Origin: Lolium rigidum
Taxonomy: Eukaryota > Streptophyta > Magnoliopsida > Poales > Poaceae
DNA length: 64,000 bases
Assembly (NCBI RefSeq): GCF_022539505.1
Contig: NC_061513.1
Coordinates: 346,843,617 to 346,907,616 of the forward strand
Direction: 5' to 3'
Positions 13,301 to 24,189 of the stretch are shown here, one piece after another. The number at the start of each line of letters is the position of its first letter. The first letter of the stretch is position 1. A program made the translations under genes and the position numbers. Under the pieces are notes generated by a model. The model was not told where the DNA came from. It worked only from the letters and a program-made list of their open reading frames with translations, and did not search any database.

Positions 13301-13382
13301 GCCACGGGAACGGGTGGCTCTGCCAGCTCGCGCGGCCGCTCCCCGCCGGCGCCGACGCCTCCGTCGCCGTCGCAACCTCCAT
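7322..13382 (-). CDS. TMX2-like thioredoxin-fold membrane protein
   Basis: Ten GT-AG exons keep frame and give 271 residues: 13173-13382, 13023-13067, 11886-11942, 11632-11701, 10368-10409, 9305-9378, 9028-9098, 8271-8356, 8019-8119 and 7322-7381 (TAG at 7322-7324). The start is the ATG at 13382. Hydrophobic segments at about residues 34-50 (PYYFLHLLAFFSYFAA), 72-85 and 105-133 predict a membrane-anchored N-terminus. A thioredoxin-like fold follows from about residue 160 (EFRTSFLANCIQASSVLPEL, FGIIDLGHFP, LPTYILFDKATEVARFP). The order matches human TMX2 and its plant homologues, proteins of the ER or mitochondria-associated membrane. The active-site CXXC is absent: the pattern at residues 174-177 is LANC with only Cys177, so classic disulfide exchange is unlikely. 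It is divergent to NUP35. Intron 7 carries a MITE. Confidence 0.9.
8618..8915. mobile_element. PIF/Harbinger-type MITE in a TMX2-like intron
   Basis: 298 bp bounded by inverted ends GGGCTCCTTTGATT...AATCAAAGGAGCCC and by the 3-bp direct repeat TCA (8615-8617 and 8916-8918), a TNA-type target. The interior is AT-rich with many CCTATAGGAATT-like motifs and has no coding capacity. It lies in intron 7 (8357-9027) of the TMX2-like gene, far enough from the splice sites that splicing should be unaffected. Confidence 0.85.
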
Positions 13383-13453
13383 TTTTTTCGACACGGGGGA
13401 CGCTGTCGTCGGCTTTGAACTTTTAATCCGAAGATGATTACAATTCAGATCCA

Positions 13454-13590
13454 CTGACAGGTGGGCCAGGGCGCCAGTCCTTCGATAAACGCAAAGCAGC
13501 CCACGCTCACACACTTATCCTTAACCCTGCCAATGCTTCTGCTAGGGTTTCTCCTCCTCGACCCTCCTCCAACTCGCCGGCAGCGATGAT
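13454..13590 (+). repeat. Upstream copy of the NUP35 leader and start codon
   Basis: This segment matches 14630-14768 as a direct repeat: both begin CTGACAGGTGGGCCAGGGCG, share CTAGGGTTTCTCCTCCTCG and end in GGCGATGA around the initiator ATG (13586 here, 14764 in the gene). The copy differs by several substitutions and lacks a short GAGAGAC stretch. It ends two or three codons into the reading frame, where the transposon fragment begins. Confidence 0.85.
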
Positions 13591-14622
13591 GGCCTCAAGT
13601 ACCATGCATGTCTTGGGACAATTCTTTCTATCAGTATTTCAGGCCAACCTCTTTTCTTATTTATCTCCATCAATCTTTTTATGTCATCCTCATTAGGAGC
13701 TCGAAGATAGGTTGGCCCAATAACTTGATAATCATGCGAGCAAACCTACGTACGGATTCTATGGTTGTATCTTCACCAATTTGAAGATACTCATCGGTGT
13801 AATTCACATGAATGCCATACGTAATCACCCTCATGGCAGCCGAGACTTTTTGAAAGGGGCTGAAACCATCACGCCGACAACATTTTTACGTTGCTTGAAG
13901 TAATTTGAGTTTGCTTCGCTTGCCTTCAAAATTGTGACGAACAAACTATGACGCATGTGATACCTCCTACAGAATAGATGGGGCGGATAGGTAGGTACCT
14001 CGGCGAAGTAGTCCTCCATCAGTTGCTCGTGGTTGAGGAGGCGATTTCGTTTGATGTGGTTCTGGCCAATCACCGAGCCCCCCTCCGATTCAGCAGCTTC
14101 GCGCGGTCCTCTAGCTTCTTGACGGAGAGATGGAGGATGGTGGCATCCAAGCTCGCCGAGGTCAGAATCGTCCGATCTCGACAAATCGAACAGATCGACG
14201 TCATTGATCTCGTCGGCCGAGCTCATCCACGATTCGGTCGCGCGGCGACGGCGGGACCCGGAGCTGAGCGGGAACCGCGGGCGGGATGCGGGGCAACCTA
14301 CGCTAGTTCAGCTTCGCCGGGCTACGCTGAATCGGGCGATGGGGGCAGCGGAGTGTGCTGGAGGCGCGGAGGAGGAGGGAGAGACTGAGCGATTGCGTGA
14401 GGTGAAAATTCGGCGCGCCCAAGATATGGATCCATGTTCGGTTCGCTAGTTCAACCACTACAAATACATGTCAAATTGGATTTTTGATCTCGCGCCCTGA
14501 AATCTTTTTTTTTTTATTTTGGATCGTTTACGTGACTGATCGGCGCCGTTTTTCGGCCGAACAAGTAAACTAACGGCTATTTTTCAGTTTTAGGTCTTTT
14601 ATGGTCTCTGTTAGAGTTGCTC
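13591..14622 (-). pseudogene. Truncated PIF/Harbinger transposon with broken transposase-like ORF
   Basis: On the minus strand a reading frame from 14226 to about 13831 starts MSSADEINDVDLFDLSRSDD and contains HIKRNRLLNHEQLMEDYFAE and CRRYHMRHSLFVTIL, the N-terminal signature of plant Harbinger (HARBI1-like) transposases. Downstream, in other frames, GIHVNYTDEYLQIGEDTTIE and EDDIKRLMEINKKRGWPEI continue the family pattern to about 13600, so frameshifts are present. The DDE catalytic part is missing because the element is cut off at 13590 by the duplicated NUP35 leader. Its other end is intact: reversed it reads GAGCAACTCTAACAGAGACC, followed by a TAA (14623-14625) that would be the target trinucleotide. 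Confidence 0.8.
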
Positions 14623-14763
14623 TAAGTTGCTGACAGGTGGGCCAGGGCGCCAGTCCGAGAGACCTTCGATAAACCCAAGGCGGCCCACGCTCACACGCTG
14701 GACCGTGTCACTGCCTCTGCTAGGGTTTCTCCTCCTCGCCCGTCCTCCAACTCGCCGGCGGCG

Positions 14764-17700
14764 ATGAGCGCAACCAGGCCGGACCACCGGCGGCACCAGT
14801 CGCCGTTCCTCCGGGACCTCTCCTCCCCGGTATCCTCGTCCTTCCGCATGCCCCCGGCGTCAGTGCGCCGCGAGGCGCAAGCCTCCACCCCGCCGCCGCC
14901 TCCGCCGCTGCTCTCCCTCGACGACCTCTCCCGCCACTCACCCGTCCCCGCCGCCCTACACGCCTCCGCAGGCAGCCGGGTCCCCGTCGCCTCCTCCCAC
15001 CCGCGGCGGAATCTTCTCCACCCCGCTCCGCTCCAACGGGTCCCCCGCCCCCGCGGCCTGGTGGTCCGCCTCCAGGGAGGAGAAGGCTAGGGATGGCTCC
15101 CCGGTGGACGGGGTCGTGCATCAGCAGCAGTCCCCGCCGACTCCGTCCGGGCAGCAACAGCAGCAGCAGCAACAGCTCCAGGTGGCGCTTATCACACTTC
15201 CGCCGCCCAGGGAGGTTGCGCGTCCCGAGATGCCCAGGGATTCGGTTCTCTCCACTGGCCGTGTCGACGAGGAGGAATGGGTCACCGTTTTCGGGTACGT
15301 GTGGCCTCTCCTCTTGCTGATTCGATTGGACAAATGCACTAGGTTTTGGCTGGAATTTTTACTCTGGATTCATATAGTCATATCTATGTCTCGACTGCTT
15401 TGTGTTTTGTAATTGTATAGCCATGTTTAAGATATGTGACTTAAGTGAATAAGTGTGCAAAGGATTTGTAATTCTATTATTTATGCCTCTAGAAATTATT
15501 TGCGTTTCGAGAGAACCATGTGGTGATACAACTGATGCTGTTGAGGGATTTATGGTTTTCTGAAATCCAGTTGTGTGTTATTGATACAGTGATGCCCAGA
15601 TTATCTATATAACCTTAGCTGCAAACAGAAGACTCGTTAAAAATGATCATTGACATTAGTTTCTCCATATGAATGCTCGAAGCAACGTCCAAATACCCCA
15701 CGGATGAAGAGCTGAGACCAAGATTTCAATTGTTGGCTTGTTGAACTTTTGCAGATCCATTGGCCAAAGAACTGTCATTCAGGGACACGTTACGATTAGG
15801 CTGTTACCTATTGCTCTCTTACTCTGACCAAACTCATAACACGACAGTTGATTCTCTGTGCTATTTTTCTTGATCACACTGATTTATGTGTTTTTAGTGA
15901 TTGGTGTTCTGATGATGAAGTGATACACTTCTGTTGTTATTTCAACTGTGTATTAGGTAGCTGCTCTATCTTATTAAGACATGTTCTGTCTTCTGTGTAT
16001 TAATACAGCACACTTAAGAGTAGAGTTTATGATTAGATTACCATCCAAAATTAACTGGTTTCCTGATAGTTTTTAAGTCGCGATGTACTGTCGATTTTCT
16101 TAGTTTACCTGTAGATCATATTTACCTGAGAGAATGCAAATGGACGTGACTTAATACCAGTATATAGATGTATTAGTCTCGTGCCCAGGAATGATGTTTT
16201 CCGTGCTTGCTTACTTGCTCATTTGTGAGCATGCCACTGGAGAGAGCAACATTTGCTAATAATCTGTGATTATTTGAGTTTTCGTGCCGAAATTAGGAAA
16301 TTGGGAAATGAGAACCACAAGCAACCTCGTTGTAAATAGTTCAAGTAATCTTTATTGGGATGTTCTAGTTTTGCATCTACATTCTGAGTTTTGATGGACT
16401 TATGCAGTTAGACAAACCATCCATACGTGCTCATGATTCCATTGATATCTTTGGATTGCCAGAGATTTGATGAACACACATTCATAAGACCATAACCCTG
16501 CAGTGCCACTTATACTATTGCATCTGTTCAGCTTTCAATATTCAGACATGATTCTCGTTGTTGTATGTAATTGTTTATTTTGTGGAGCTATCTCATTTAA
16601 AGTAAATCTTATCTTCAATGCATAATCAGATTTATGGATTGGTTTTGCTGTCTGGATTCAAATCCTTAGGCTCTGCGATAAATTTCATTTTAATAATCTA
16701 TGTATGCCTTCTTGCTTTCAGTTTTTTGCCTGGTGACACCAACTTGGTACTGCGAGAATTTGAGAAATGTGGGATAGTCTTGAGACATGTTCTTGGTCCG
16801 AGGAATGCGAACTGGATGCATATCTTGTATCAGGTAAACATTGATATAACTTTTTTTACATCATAATGTGCCAAATCTCTGTTCCCTACCCATGATGAAA
16901 AGTTTTCTCAAGAACAAGACCACAAAGTAAATTTATATGATAGATACAGTTGTATGTGTGCTAATTGTACCTTACTTTTAAGATGTGTAAGTGGGACAAA
17001 TGGAATAAGAGGGATCTCCTTCCACATCCCACTTATTCTAATACATCCGATTTTTATTATCCCAATTATTCCACGAAAATGAGGGTCTATAGTCTAAATT
17101 AGGGATGTGGAAGTAGAATCCCTCTTATCCCACTTGTCCCACCTACACTCTCTTGGTTTTAGAATTTCTGGCTCCTTTTTTGGTGTATGCTTCCCTCTTT
17201 TGTTGCTCTTTGCATACTTTTTGATTTTCCTGAAAGCCTCCTGCTTCGTGTTTTTTTGAGAATGTAATTATAAAAGAAGTGTAGGACACTCGGTGTGATT
17301 ACAGAAGCAACTAGCTACTTCTAAGCGAAAGTGCGAAACTAAGCAGCTTTTATTGATATATACACCGGCAATCAAATTCGGCTGAGGGCAACTCAAACCT
17401 GAGTTGCTGTGATAAACATCAACACCTCATACAGTCCCACCAACTGCCTTAGGCGCAGTTCCTAATCACAGAAGCAACTACATATACCTGTTTTCCTCTA
17501 GCTTCTTATATGTTTCAGAATATAAAAGTACTGATAAATGAGAACAAATCGTGGGTGACAAAACAATTCCTTCAGAGCATCCCCAGTCACGTCCCCCAAA
17601 CAGTCCCCCAAAGCGATTTGGGGCGTGCGTGACATTTGACCGCCCCCAGCCGCGTGCCCCAATGGCCGATTTGGTCCGGCGCGGCCCAATAGAGTGTCTG

Positions 17701-19423
17701 GCACCCCCTGCCCGTCCATGCTACACTGTTAAGGGGCGTCGGACGCAAAGTGTGCGCGATGTGGCAACTGGTGGTGGGCCAGCCGTGTCATTGACACAGA
17801 ACCGAAGTGCCGCAGCTTTTCCTTAATGGTGGTGACGGTTTCCAAGGCAGCGGTAGGCGAGACATCCCGTCAGCGCTGCCCCTCCCCACACTTCGCCGCT
17901 GCCCGCCCTTTCCCCGCCTCTTCCCACGCCGCATCTGCCTATATAAACTTGTCGTTCCTCTCTAGCCCCACCACAACCTATGCCATGCTTGGCCTCAATG
18001 GCTGCAGCAGTCCTTCACCTTCACCTCCACCTCCGTCCCTACCCTGGCTGCCACCTCCCCGGCCGGAGAACCTGTGCCACTTCTGGAGCCTGGGTTCAAT
18101 GAGTATGAAGTCGACGACAACGACCTAGAGGACGAGGAGATGGACGCGCAGTTCCTAGCTAACGCGGAGGAGGAGGCGGTCGCCGCATCGGTGGAAGAGG
18201 CTATGGACGTTGAAGTGGCAGCGGCGGCAGTGCCGCCGAGGAGGAGAGGGACGGTGACGACAACGACCTGGAGAGCTAGAGCGACGGGCCGGACTCGGAG
18301 GAGAAGATGGCGGAGTAGAGGGCCATCCTAGAGTCTCGAAAGACTGAAGAAGGGGCAGGACGATGCTTGCGCCAGCAATGAGGGCGCCTTCGAGGAATAG
18401 TGGGGGGTGCATTGTTGGCATTTCCGTCGAACGGGCGCTCATTGAGGAGGGGGCTCGCCGCGTCATGGTGGACGAGCGCTAGCGGCTCCACGGCGAGGTG
18501 CGCAAACGTTGCTCTTGCGCCGGAGATGCGGAGGGAGCGGCAAAAGTGGGTGGGCCGCGATGAGGCAGCAGGGCCGTCAGGTGCCCCGAAGGACAGTGCG
18601 TAGGATAGGGGCCACTCGTAGCCGTTTTTATTCAATTTGATATATATGATCAAAATTTGAAAGAAAAACTAAATTTTCATCATATTTTCAGTGTTTGGGG
18701 AATCCATTTTCTAACTGGCTTTCGTGCTTTGGTGAGTCGTCCGACATTTGGGGTACGCGGCACGAAGCGGCGGCATCCCCAAATGGCTGATCCGGCGCTT
18801 TTCCTAGACGCCATTTGAGGGACACGGCTAGAGATGCTCTTAGTCATCTAGTATATCAGCATATCATACGAAATGATGTTGGTCTGCATTTATTTTGATT
18901 GTCTTGTACCATTGCACAGTGCCTTGATGTGATAAACTCTGCCTACCAGGCTACCACCAATAATTTCTCGTGGGGCCATGCTAATGTGCTTAAGTTACAT
19001 GTCAACAGCTTCTAAATATATGAAAATTCCACTGGAGGCTCAAAGTTGATACATCTCATCACTGATCTGTATCTTTTTTATGTATACTTTTAGAGCCGTC
19101 GTGATGCACAGAAAGCACTCGCCAAACATGGTCAGCAGTTAAACAGTGTTCTTATCATTGGGGTGAAGCAAGTGGATCCATGGCAGAGACAGTATCTGAA
19201 CGACAGCACCAATGAGAACTACCAAGGCAGCGCATCAGTTGGATTTCCATCCCAGCCTGTAGCTCCGAGCGGCTTCGCAACCAGGAATGCACTCGCACCT
19301 TTGCCTAGCAATGCCATGCAAAATGGCGGCTGCAACGAGAGCAGCCGCAGTGCTTCTGGAGCCATTGCTTCCCCAGCAAAATCGGCGTTGTCCAAAGTTA
19401 TGGACCTAATGTTTGGTCTATAA
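14764..19423 (+). CDS. NUP35: Nuclear pore complex protein NUP35 (NUP53/MPPN family), frameshift in exon 1
   Basis: Inner-ring nucleoporin that links the pore scaffold to the membrane (family knowledge). Exons are 14764-15294, 16722-16833 and 19094-19423 (stop TAA), with GT-AG junctions and matching phases from exon 1 onward. The N-terminus MSATRPDHRRHQSPFLRDLS fits the family's SPFFQDLASP start. An RRM-like MPPN domain spans the exon junctions (DEEEWVTVFG, FLPGDTNLVLREFEKCGIV, GPRNANWMHILYQ, SVLIIGVKQVDPWQRQ) and the C-terminal amphipathic tail is KSALSKVMDLMFGL. The opening frame (14764 to about 14945) is one base out of register with the rest; removing one base gives 323 codons plus stop, a normal length. 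The shift falls in a C-rich run near 14941-14957. A sequencing error, a true null allele or use of a later ATG (15104) are all possible. Confidence 0.9.
14940..14960 (+). other. Probable +1 frameshift site in NUP35 exon 1
   Basis: Upstream of this point the frame gives LLSLDDLSRHSPVPA, like the conserved PPPPVFTLDDRxDFSPE of homologues. Downstream the meaningful frame gives PPYTPPQAAGSPSPP and then the conserved SPVDGVV and LITLPPPREVARPE. A GT...AG pair could remove 28 bases (14944-14971) and restore frame, but this is far below the usual minimum plant intron. Confidence 0.7.
16985..17148. mobile_element. MITE-like inverted repeat in NUP35 intron 2
   Basis: 164 bp with arms of about 47 bp: GTGTAAGTGGGACAAATGGA at the left and, reversed, GTGTAGGTGGGACAAGTGGG at the right, both continuing to CCACATCCC. 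The spacer is AT-rich. The structure would fold into a long hairpin. I cannot define a target duplication, so the family is open. Confidence 0.7.
17575..18839. mobile_element. Harbinger-like TIR element in NUP35 intron 2
   Basis: About 1.27 kb with imperfect inverted ends: GAGCATCCCCAGTCACGTCC at the left and, reversed, GAGCATCTCTAGCCGTGTCC at the right. The flanking trinucleotides are TCA (17572-17574) and TTA (18840-18842), both of TNA form but with one mismatch. The GC-rich interior has an acidic, Glu/Ala-rich frame near 18074-18260 with stops after it; no transposase motif is visible, so the element is non-autonomous. It adds most of the length of intron 2 (16834-19093). Confidence 0.6.
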
Positions 19424-19738
19424 AATCTGTTGTCAAAGCTGATGCTGGAAGAAAAAGTATTCTTTGCTTTTGCAAGCGGCTAGTGATTATTGGTTGCAGA
19501 CTTGTGTTAACTGGCTTTCGACTATCTTAAGATGGCGAAACTTCTCTGCGTACGACACTTCTATGTCTAATATAATCTATGTACCATTGCAATACAACGT
19601 TCTGCCTATTTGCCCAATTTGGTGGGCTGTGATCTGGGCCGAGGAGGCAAAGAAACCGACTTGCATTCCATTATTTTGCATGAGGACAGGAGCAGGAGCC
19701 CAGTGTTTGAGCTCTACTGAGGCAATGCTATTGTGTTT

Positions 19739-19946
19739 GGTTGTGTGTGCTTGTGATGGTGATTCTCACTTCTTCTCAACATGTGGTTGTGTGCTAGCAA
19801 TGGTGGTTCTCACCTCTTCTCAACATGGTAAACATAATTTCAATCTGATCTACATGACCACAAATGCACATAACTTGTAACCACTTTGTCTACGATCTGA
19901 TCTACATGATCACAAATGCAAATAACTTGTAACCACTTGGTCTATG
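19739..19946. repeat. Two adjacent short tandem duplications downstream of NUP35
   Basis: A unit of about 46 bp containing TTCTCACTTCTTCTCAACATG occurs at 19739-19782 and 19784-19828. Immediately after, a 52-bp unit starting ATCTGATCTACATGACCACA occurs at 19843-19894 and 19895-19946. Both may lie in or just past the NUP35 3' untranslated region. Confidence 0.8.
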
Positions 19947-21161
19947 ATTCTTGAATAGAATCTAACAAGACGAGACTACGAGAGTTGTGGACAAAAGCAA
20001 GATGAAGGTACATGTTAAAGAATTTTTTAACCGATTAACAAGGTGAGATGAATTTTTCAGAATTGTTCTAAAAAGGTCCAAAGATGAAGATGAAATTGCT
20101 AGCTTAGTAATAGGTAAAAAGAGACAAATCAAGAACTCCTCAACCTAGGAGTATAGAGATAAACAACAAATTGGAAAGTTGCAACTAACGAAACTCGGAA
20201 TCGAGTTCTAAATGGAATCACATCGTCAATGCAAATGTTTTCCATGTTGACCTCATCATTAATCGAAAAACAGTTATGTAGATCAATAAAAAGACACGTA
20301 AAATAGTTGTAAGCAGGTGAGGAGAATAGATTTGTATACAAGATTATCTTCAATGGTTTGAGTAAATGCATCAGTAGAATCATCGCATGCAACCGCGTTT
20401 CTGAGAAGTCCGTAAAAAAGCTTCCTTCTTAAAATAGCAAAATCAAGTGGGACGGTACATTACTCGCAGAGATGATTTGTGCAGTCCGATCTACCACTAG
20501 AAGCAACCAATAATGTTGAATTTGGCTCAGTAGACCTGGCTAGATCTCTTCGTAATATATTAACTCTCTATACTTAATATTGTGTTGACATATAAGGTTT
20601 TGTCTCTGAGTTCATTGTGTTCCATTCTAAGCATTGGGGATTCAGGAGTTGAGTTCACATTTCATATACACATTGCAATTTTTATACATCATGATTTTTT
20701 ATTTTACTGCGTTAGTGATTATTGTTTACTGTTTGCCACTTTCTAAAATTATTTATGAAGTTTTTATTTAACACAGAAGAAGTGGCAGACCCGGCATTTA
20801 TATTAATGAAGTTTATACCAAACTTTTATATTTCCTTACAACATTATACTACAGTTTTAAGAAGTGTATGCACAGTTAACGAAATATAAGATATTACTAA
20901 TATTAATTGTAACATTCTTTGTATTACTTATGTACATTAAAAATAAATGTACCTTGTGGTAAATTAAATATGTTTCTAGAACAAACTATGTTATTTTTCT
21001 ATCATATATATATTCCAAAAACTAAAAATTGTATCCTTATTTTTTGCAGCTGCACTAATATTTAAATATATTTAATATTTCAGTAGACATGTCTATTACA
21101 AATAGTCTACCGGATATCTTAATGCCAATTCGTAATGTATCATTACGTAAGAAAATTTATA
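19947..21161. other. Intergenic stretch without a recognised gene
   Basis: AT-rich sequence with no coding frame of note and no clear element ends. Nothing supportable beyond intergenic DNA. Confidence 0.4.
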
Positions 21162-21676
21162 CACCCTCCAATTAAAATTAGTTGACTCAACTTTATCTAG
21201 ATACAGATGCATCTAGATGTGTTTATTGCGGAAAACCAAAACTGATCATGGGTGCATATGCACCTGGTATGTATAAAACATATTTCAAAAAGTAAAAAAA
21301 ATTAGGAAAAAAATTTAGCATGTAGAGGGACATGTTCTATGTGTACACGTAAAGTTTCACGTAAAACTAACAATTTTTGTACCCTGTGTAAAAAAGACAA
21401 ATAATGCCTCGAGAAATAGACTATTTTAACACCAAAAATTTGTCTTTTTAGTACAGGGCACAAAACATATCGGTTTTTGCTGAAACAACTTTGTGAACAT
21501 GTAACATGTCAAGATATACACGAGACATTTTTATTTTTATTTTTTTAACATTTGGAAATATGTTTAATATGCATTTCAAATAAAGGGTGCATATGCACCC
21601 GGGTGCAGAAACACCCTGTCCCGTTTATTGACTATATATAGAGAAAGTTGAGTCAATCAATATAAATCGGAGGGAG
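21162..21676. mobile_element. Stowaway (Tc1/mariner) MITE interrupted by another small element
   Basis: The ends CACCCTCCAATT...AAATCGGAGGGAG lie next to TA on both sides (21160-21161 and 21677-21678), and the inner arms AGTTGACTCAACTTTATCTA and GAGAAAGTTGAGTCAATCAA are complementary. This is the Stowaway pattern. The middle is enlarged by a second insertion (21229-21622). Confidence 0.75.
21229..21622. mobile_element. Small element nested in the Stowaway MITE, 8-bp target duplication
   Basis: 394 bp flanked by the direct repeat GTTTATTG (21221-21228 and 21623-21630), which fits an hAT-type 8-bp target duplication. Near both ends it has GGGTGCATATGCACC palindromes followed by runs complementary to each other (AAAACATATTTCAAA and TTTGGAAATATGTTT). 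There is no coding capacity. Removing it restores a Stowaway of ordinary size. Confidence 0.6.
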
Positions 21677-22319
21677 TAGAAATTTCTACATAATAAATTG
21701 AAGCATTAGCTTGCCTCTCTACCTTTTTTCGCAGTTAATTAAATGTGTCCAAGTTACAGGGCGCATGCTCAATTATAGTCTGGCAAGACATGCATTTTAT
21801 GCACCTGATATTGAAATATGATCACGAATCGCCAACGATCATAAATATGTTACGGGTTCTACAACTTTCACGTACATAATACTTGATCTATTAGGCTCAT
21901 CGATCGTGTTGTGTTTGATATCATCTATGTAGAAAATCATACCAGTACCAGGTTTTCAAATAAATAGTCGTGCACACTATTGATACTGAAAATTTAGTTC
22001 ACCATCGCTTTTAGTAGGGATTTCATCGAATGAGAGAGTAATGGCCTAGCTAAACATGTCAGCCCCGATCATGCATATTGGGTTGTTCCCACGTGACACA
22101 CGGTTTCTGGTGCGGACTTGCTCCAGCAAACGAAATGAGTGTTCTAGATATTCAATAAGGTAGATAATAGTGCAATGATTATAAGAATATCATTACTCTC
22201 TCTTGTTGGAGCCGTTGCTTCTAGCAGCTGTCGTGATGTCCATTGGCCTGGAGAAAAGGGACTGAGATCCAGTGGTGGTGATAAATTTGGTGAGATAAAC
22301 CTAGATTAAATTTTGGGAG

Positions 22320-23827
22320 AGACCGGCGGGGTGCTTCAGGAGCCATTGATTGGCCTGCAAAATCGTGATGGACCTAATGCTTGGTCTCTAAAATACGTTT
22401 GTCATATCTAATGGTGGAAGCGAAAATTTATTTGCTTTTGCAAGCCGTTAGTGATTATTGGTTGCACGGACTTTTGTGTTTACTGGCTTTCCACTATCGT
22501 TTTGTAAGACGGAGCTATATATGCTGGTGTCTACGTGACGCAGTTCATCAGAAGTATAATGTGGTGCAGCTCCACCGTGCTTTTCATTCTAAATTTGACA
22601 CATTCCGGATGCAAATGGCAAAGTTTATCCTGCCTGATCTTGCCTCCTAGCTACTGAACTTATTGTTCTGGCCTATATGTTCATCACGTCTTTAAAATCG
22701 TAGCTGAAGGATTTGTTTATAACACACACAAAAAAGAACAATATCTGGTCGGCTGGTCAACCTGGAAACAGGACGGGAATGGTTTCCCCAGTGGAGACAC
22801 CGGACCCGGCTTTGCTTTTTGTTCGGTTGTTCTCTGTATCTTGCTAGAACAAAATTGGAAAGCACAGAAAATTGGAGCTTGACCTTCGTTAGTCAGCTAG
22901 GTTTGGACTTTCACCGCACGTTCTGAAGTCTTCATGATTAGGATACGAAACAGCAGCGATTTGTCCAATTGAAATATCTGGGATCATTCGTTGACATAGC
23001 ACATAGCATGGTCGAGTCAATAGAGCTCACTAATTAATTCAGCATTACTAGCAGTACTATGGTACTTAGCAATTCATGTTAGAGATAATGAAATATAAGT
23101 ACGTACGTACTGGTGGATCCAGGTCACAACTTCAGCACGTCTATTGAACAAATCAACGATGAATGCACTACACGGAAATGTCAACCAAAATTAATATTGT
23201 AGTACAAACTGTACTAGATCTTTCCAAAATTTGTGGGTAAGCCTACACTGACAAAATGTGTGAAGCCACCACGTTGCGATCTTTGCTCAGACAAAAAATC
23301 ATATATGTCAACTCCAAGTACACAATAATGAACATTTGTTTGAATCAAACATGTACATGTATTGTACCATTCAGTTAATCTCTAAGGTTTTTCTTAGAGA
23401 TAATATTATCCAGGAGTACGTCCCACAGCATTAATATTCTAATTTTGTTCTGAGCTGGCCAAGTGTCTCGCACAAAGTTATCTTCGTTGCCGAATACCGC
23501 ACACAGAAACATTGCATTTTATACAGACCTGGGGTTGTCATCTTGCCTATCCTGGACATTTTGTATCATGTGGAAGCAAAGAGAGCACGTACTTAAAACC
23601 TATAATATCAGTAGTTGGTGTACCAAACGTAATTGATTTATGCAATGACGCTATCATTTGGAATGTTGCTATCATGCTATGACACAAACCTCCCAACCGA
23701 TGAACTAAAGAGGCAACTTCCAATCACTATATGCATAGAGTTTTAATTAAGAAATACAGTAATGACCCAATCGGGAAGGGCGGGGTGAGATTGTCCTTAG
23801 TTTGGCCATCGGTGCCGAGCAATCTTT
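22320..23827 (+). repeat. Dispersed segment, copy A, derived from the NUP35 3' end
   Basis: The segment opens with a degraded copy of the NUP35 terminal exon (22323-22395, matching GCTTCTGGAGCCATTG and ATGGACCTAATGTTTGGTCT of the gene) and its 3' flank (CTTTTGCAAGCCGTTAGTGATTATTGG). It then continues into about 1.3 kb that also occurs in copies B (50824-52640) and C (59470-60628). The copy is cut at 23827 by the LINE and resumes at 31597. No intact reading frame remains. Confidence 0.8.
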
Positions 23828-24189
23828 TTTAGATTCACAGGGAGACATCTCCCCGGTTCCATTTATATAAATGAAACCACAGTGTTTTCCAACATCAGTT
23901 CAACTGCAAAACTAGGGCTAAAACTACCACCCAGACATCAGCCAACATTCCAACACAAAGTCTAACAGCTAAAACCCTTCACGACACAGGACATAGCAAC
24001 ACGGCCAAACTGAAGAAAACTAAAGCTATTACACTTCACTTTTTCGAGATGGTCTTTTTCCTCACAGCACGACATGCACCGAGGCGTCTTCCTCCGGATG
24101 TTCTTTCAGAAACTCCAGCGACGCTCGTCCTCCATGAGAAGTTTTAGACGCAGGAGCCCAGGAAGAGATCCAGTCGAAGGAAGAACACT

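Larger units (their letters stand above)
13383..14763. promoter_or_regulatory. Divergent promoter region of TMX2-like and NUP35, split by a transposon
   Basis: The two start codons face away from each other (13382 minus, 14764 plus). The NUP35-proximal leader is present twice (13454-13590 and 14630-14768) around a Harbinger fragment, so the original intergenic distance was probably only about 200 bp. Either copy could hold the functional NUP35 core promoter. No convincing TATA box is seen next to the genes; the GC-rich CT-rich leader fits a TATA-less housekeeping bidirectional promoter (inference). Confidence 0.5.

Noticed and set aside
14944..14971. A 28-bp GT...AG mini-intron that would restore the NUP35 frame
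   Set aside because: Far shorter than functional plant introns; a one-base indel is simpler.
15093..15320. Alternative frame with Ser-rich product over the CAG repeat of NUP35 exon 1
   Set aside because: The homologous frame (polyglutamine followed by LITLPPPREVARPE) is the conserved one.
18074..18331. Acidic ORF in NUP35 intron 2 as a host gene
   Set aside because: Lies inside a TIR element, is short, and is followed by stops; no known domain.
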